Shown in pieces: positions 6,198-8,780 of a stretch of 8,780 nucleotides of DNA. Source of the stretch: Chroococcidiopsidaceae cyanobacterium CP_BM_RX_35 (GTDB lineage Bacteria > Cyanobacteriota > Cyanobacteriia > Cyanobacteriales > Chroococcidiopsidaceae); contig JAFAVL010000302.1 of the NCBI GenBank assembly GCA_019242465.1, forward strand, positions 1-8,780. Reading direction: 5' to 3'. A program made the position numbers and the translations under genes. A model generated the notes under the pieces. The model worked only from the letters and a program-made list of their open reading frames with translations, was not told the DNA's origin and did no database searches. The first letter of the stretch is position 1, and the number at the start of each line of letters is the position of its first letter.

Positions 6198-8780
6198 TTA
6201 AACCTCAAAAAGTTCTGACTCAGAAGCTTCTAATTGTTTAGCTAAGTACTGTGAAAGCGACTCAATAGTCGGATAATGTATCAGCAGGAGTGGAGACATC
6301 TCAAGTCCAAGAGATTGTTTCCCAGCGCTAGCAATGCCAATCGCCAGCACTGAATCCAGACCGTAGCTATCGAAAGGTACTCGGACATGTATGTCATCGG
6401 GTTTGACTCCCAGCTCTTTGGCAATTTGGCCAACTAGCCAAGCTTGAATATCGTCCGCTGTCAGAGACCTTAGATTGAGCTGCTGCACTAATACGCCCTC
6501 TGATTCGGTAGTGCCAACAAATTCGGATTCAGTTTGCCCAAGAAGGTTAGTCGTTGAGGGCTGGCCATTTCTGTGACCATTGCTATTAGGTTCAAACCAG
6601 TAGCGCTTTCGCTGCCAGGGGTAGGTTGGCAGTTGCACGCGTTGACGTGAGTAGTCCCGGTCAAAACCCGACCAGTCTATTTTTACTCCATGCACATATA
6701 AAGTCCCCAAACTCTCAAGCAGCTGTTGCCAATCATCTAGAATCGGCTTTGGCCCAACTTCCACAAATATTTCGTATCCCTGTTGAGCTAAGGTATTCAT
6801 GCTGGCGGCACTTAGAGGTTGTTGCACTCGACGGCACCAATATTCAGGGGTAGCTATTTGGGCAGTAGCTAGTTCACCAGTAAGATTGGAAACTAGGGAA
6901 ATTCGTGGTTGGGAGTAGGTTACTTGCCTCGTAACTTGCTCAAAATTCCCTAACACAGATTCCATAACCAACTTCAATCCGTCTTCCAAGCTGAAAACTC
7001 CAGCTACACAGGCAGCAACGAATTCCCCTATATCGCGACCTATGACCGCGTCGGGTTCAATGCCCCAGGATTTCCATAACTGGAAGAGGGCATACTCCAA
7101 AGCGAAGAGAGCAGGGGAGCCAGTTGCGTGCGGAGAGAAGTCCGAGCGGAGGTCTCCTCCGCTCGGAACTTCGGAGGGTCCCCCCCGTTGAGCAAATTGG
7201 AGTGGAGCAGGGGAAGCAAAAAGTACCTCAAGTAGAGGCTCTTCTAAATAGGGCCGCAAAAGTTCATTGCAATGGTCAAGGGCTGAACGGAAGGCAGGTT
7301 GGGTTTCGTACAGCTGACGTCCCATTCCCACATACTCGGAGCCAAGACCTGTGAAAAAGAAGGCGATTTTAGGAGGAACTAACGCCTTTCCTTTAAATAA
7401 TCCTGCTGCTTCTTGCCCAACACTGAAGGCGGCAAGCTTTTCACTGAGTTCGGCACATGAAGATACTATCACACTTAGTCGATGCTGAAAGTGTGATCGC
7501 CCGCTATTGGCAGTAAAGCAAATATCTCCTAAAGCTAAGTCTGGGTTTTCAGTTAGGTGCTTCTCGTACCGCTCGGCTAACTGGACAAGAGCCTCGTCTG
7601 TCTTAGCTGACAGCGCCAGTATGTGCAGAGGTCGCTCTACTGACCTTTGGCCTGGCGCTTTCACCGGAGCCTCTTCCAGAACCACATGAGCATTGGTGCC
7701 GCTAAAGCCAAAGGCACTCACTCCCGCCAGCCGCCGCTTTTCTCTTGCATGCCAGGGCATTCGCTCCGTAGGAACTTTCAGTGGCAATTTATCCCAGTTG
7801 ATGTAAGGATTGGGCTGCTCAAAGTGTAGGTGGGGTGGAATCTCTCCGTGTTGCAGGGCAAGCACCACCTTGATCAGACTTGCGACGCCAGAAGCTGGTT
7901 CTAAGTGACCCATGTTGGTTTTTACCGATCCAATAACCAAAGGTTGGTCTTGAGGGCGGTTCTTGCCATACACTTCCCCCAAAGCTGCTACCTCAATCGG
8001 TTCTCCTACAGATGTCCCGGTGCCCTGAACCTCTACATAGTCAATCTGAGCTGAATCTACGCCGCCATTCTCTAGGGCTTGGCGAATCACGGCTTGCTCA
8101 GATGGTCCGTTAGGGGCAATCAAGCTACTACTGCGACCATTGTGGTTGACCGCAGAGCCTCGAATCAGAGCCAAGATGTTGTCCCCGTCAGCCAAAGCAT
8201 CTGAGAGCCGCTTGAGGAGGATGACGCCACATCCTTCTCCTTTGACAAAACCGCTGGCAGTAGCATCGAAGGTTTTGCAGCGACCGTCGGGATTCAGCAT
8301 CCGCGTCCTGGAGAGAGCAATACTGGTGTCCGGCACGAGATTCAAACCAACTCCGCCAGCTAGAGCTAGATTGCACTCTCCCAAGCGCAAACTCTGACAA
8401 GCCAAATGCACTGTTACTAGCGAAGAAGAGCAGGACGTATCGACAGCCATACTAGGACCTTTTAGCCCTAAAACATATGACAGGCGACCAGCAGCTACGC
8501 TCAAAGAGTTGCCGATGGCGGAAAAAGCATCTATCTGGGTTGGATCTCCTAATGACGAGATTGCCCTGTTGTAGTCATTTATGTAAATGCCAATAAACAC
8601 GCCTGTGGAGCTGTTATATAAATGCTCTGGTGCCAGACTGGCATTTTCTAGAGCCTCCCAACCAACCTCCAGCAACAGCCGTTGCTGGGGGTCCATACTT
8701 ACTGCTTCCCGCGCTGAGATCCCGAAAAACTCAGGGTTAAAGGCATCCACCTGAGCCAAAAAACCCCCTTCGCGGGTAGA
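6198..8780 (-). CDS. Type I polyketide synthase, C-terminal part: KS - degenerate AT - ACP (cut by window edge)
   Basis: 860 codons are visible, open to the right edge. The TTG at 8759 is internal, because STREGGF before it matches the ketosynthase consensus; about 65-70 KS residues and any upstream domains are outside. Numbered from the first visible codon: KS to about 372 with DTSCSSS (Cys117), KTNMGH (Lys287, His292) and GFSGTNAH. The HGTGT motif reads QGTGT, with Gln252 (codon CAG at 8027-8025) for the first catalytic His. A KS-AT linker follows, then an AT remnant (about 470-685). There GQGSQ is GLGSE and GHSxGE is GRDIGE, so Asp583 (GAT, 7034-7032) replaces the nucleophilic Ser. About 80-90 residues between GVFSLEDGLK and FEQV, including the region of the second catalytic His, are missing. 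A post-AT LPTYPWQR linker and an ACP with YGLDS (Ser810, the phosphopantetheine site) complete it. There is no KR, DH, ER or TE. The ACP resembles those of Hgl-type cyanobacterial lipid synthases. The C-terminal tail is acidic (ASESELFEV) and may be the ligand of the next protein's docking domain. Confidence 0.92.
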   Translation of the reverse strand, partial: STREGGFLAQVDAFNPEFFGISAREAVSMDPQQRLLLEVGWEALENASLAPEHLYNSSTGVFIGIYINDYNRAISSLGDPTQIDAFSAIGNSLSVAAGRLSYVLGLKGPSMAVDTSCSSSLVTVHLACQSLRLGECNLALAGGVGLNLVPDTSIALSRTRMLNPDGRCKTFDATASGFVKGEGCGVILLKRLSDALADGDNILALIRGSAVNHNGRSSSLIAPNGPSEQAVIRQALENGGVDSAQIDYVEVQGTGTSVGEPIEVAALGEVYGKNRPQDQPLVIGSVKTNMGHLEPASGVASLIKVVLALQHGEIPPHLHFEQPNPYINWDKLPLKVPTERMPWHAREKRRLAGVSAFGFSGTNAHVVLEEAPVKAPGQRSVERPLHILALSAKTDEALVQLAERYEKHLTENPDLALGDICFTANSGRSHFQHRLSVIVSSCAELSEKLAAFSVGQEAAGLFKGKALVPPKIAFFFTGLGSEYVGMGRQLYETQPAFRSALDHCNELLRPYLEEPLLEVLFASPAPLQFAQRGGPSEVPSGGDLRSDFSPHATGSPALFALEYALFQLWKSWGIEPDAVIGRDIGEFVAACVAGVFSLEDGLKLVMESVLGNFEQVTRQVTYSQPRISLVSNLTGELATAQIATPEYWCRRVQQPLSAASMNTLAQQGYEIFVEVGPKPILDDWQQLLESLGTLYVHGVKIDWSGFDRDYSRQRVQLPTYPWQRKRYWFEPNSNGHRNGQPSTTNLLGQTESEFVGTTESEGVLVQQLNLRSLTADDIQAWLVGQIAKELGVKPDDIHVRVPFDSYGLDSVLAIGIASAGKQSLGLEMSPLLLIHYPTIESLSQYLAKQLEASESELFEV
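7119..7187 (-). repeat. GC-rich hairpin repeat inserted in frame in the AT domain
   Basis: About 69 bp (23 codons, from Arg to Gly in FAQ-RGG...ATG-SPAL) interrupt the AT where family members run directly from the N-terminal helices into xQPALFALEYAL. It encodes a low-complexity Gly/Pro/Ser peptide that no AT has. At its centre is a perfect 12-bp inverted repeat, TCCGAGCGGAGG (7141-7152) and CCTCCGCTCGGA (7156-7167), with a 3-base loop. The stem extends by GAAG/CTTC (7137-7140, 7169-7172) past one bulged base. A seven-C run lies beside it. Its base composition is far more GC-rich than the flanks. Exact edges are estimates, and no clear target-site duplication is visible. It looks like a member of a dispersed cyanobacterial hairpin repeat family; membership is inferred, not tested. 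Confidence 0.7.

Noticed and set aside
7137..7172. Hairpin as a transcription terminator
   Set aside because: It lies inside an open reading frame with conserved domains on both sides and has no following T-run; an inserted repeat explains it better.
8430..8432. KSQ-type decarboxylating loading ketosynthase
   Set aside because: The active-site codon is TGC (Cys) in DTSCSSS; the Gln is in the HGTGT motif instead, which is a different kind of change.
8757..8759. TTG at 8759 as the start of the PKS gene
   Set aside because: The seven codons before it are open and match the KS consensus (STREGGF), so the gene continues beyond the right edge.
1..8780. tRNA, rRNA, CRISPR array, transposase or intact insertion sequence
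   Set aside because: Both strands were read for these; no cloverleaf, spaced repeat array or transposase motif was seen.

Overview
The window looks like part of a cyanobacterial specialised-metabolite locus. The clues are a type I polyketide synthase (PKS) closest to cyanobacterial KS-AT-ACP modules, a TubC-type docking domain of the kind used in PKS/NRPS lines, one HIP1 octamer (GCGATCGC) and moderate GC content. Genus cannot be read from the sequence. All recognisable genes lie on the minus strand with gaps of 8 to 60 bases, so the window reads as one operon transcribed from right to left. Both ends cut through genes, and neither the promoter nor the terminator is inside.

In order of transcription: (1) the last 860 codons of a PKS protein with ketosynthase, acyltransferase remnant and acyl carrier protein (8780-6198); (2) a 622-residue protein with an N-terminal TubC-like docking domain and a long body I cannot assign (6150-4282); (3) a classical short-chain dehydrogenase/reductase (4241-3330); (4, 5) two tandem paralogous GT28 / MGDG-synthase-like glycosyltransferases (3301-2126 and 2065-848); (6) a frameshifted and truncated DHA2-type MFS exporter gene (839-about 523); (7) the first 134 codons of UDP-galactopyranose mutase, glf (402-1). 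No gap between genes exceeds 300 bases. The longest stretch without recognised homology is about 433-527, the tail of the exporter pseudogene.

A working model, which is inference: the PKS and a partner upstream of the window load or build an acyl/polyketide chain. The TubC-docked protein acts on the ACP-bound chain, the SDR reduces it in trans, and the two glycosyltransferases add sugars, one possibly galactofuranose from the Glf product. The outcome would be a glycosylated lipid or polyketide.

The most unusual point is the PKS. Its AT is inactive by sequence in several independent ways: Asp replaces the catalytic Ser, about 80-90 residues including the second catalytic region are missing, and a GC-rich hairpin repeat of about 69 bp is inserted in frame. 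Its KS has Gln in place of the first catalytic His. Yet the frame is open throughout and the ACP serine motif is intact. Either this is a repurposed non-elongating scaffold or the pathway is starting to decay, as the dead transporter gene would suggest.
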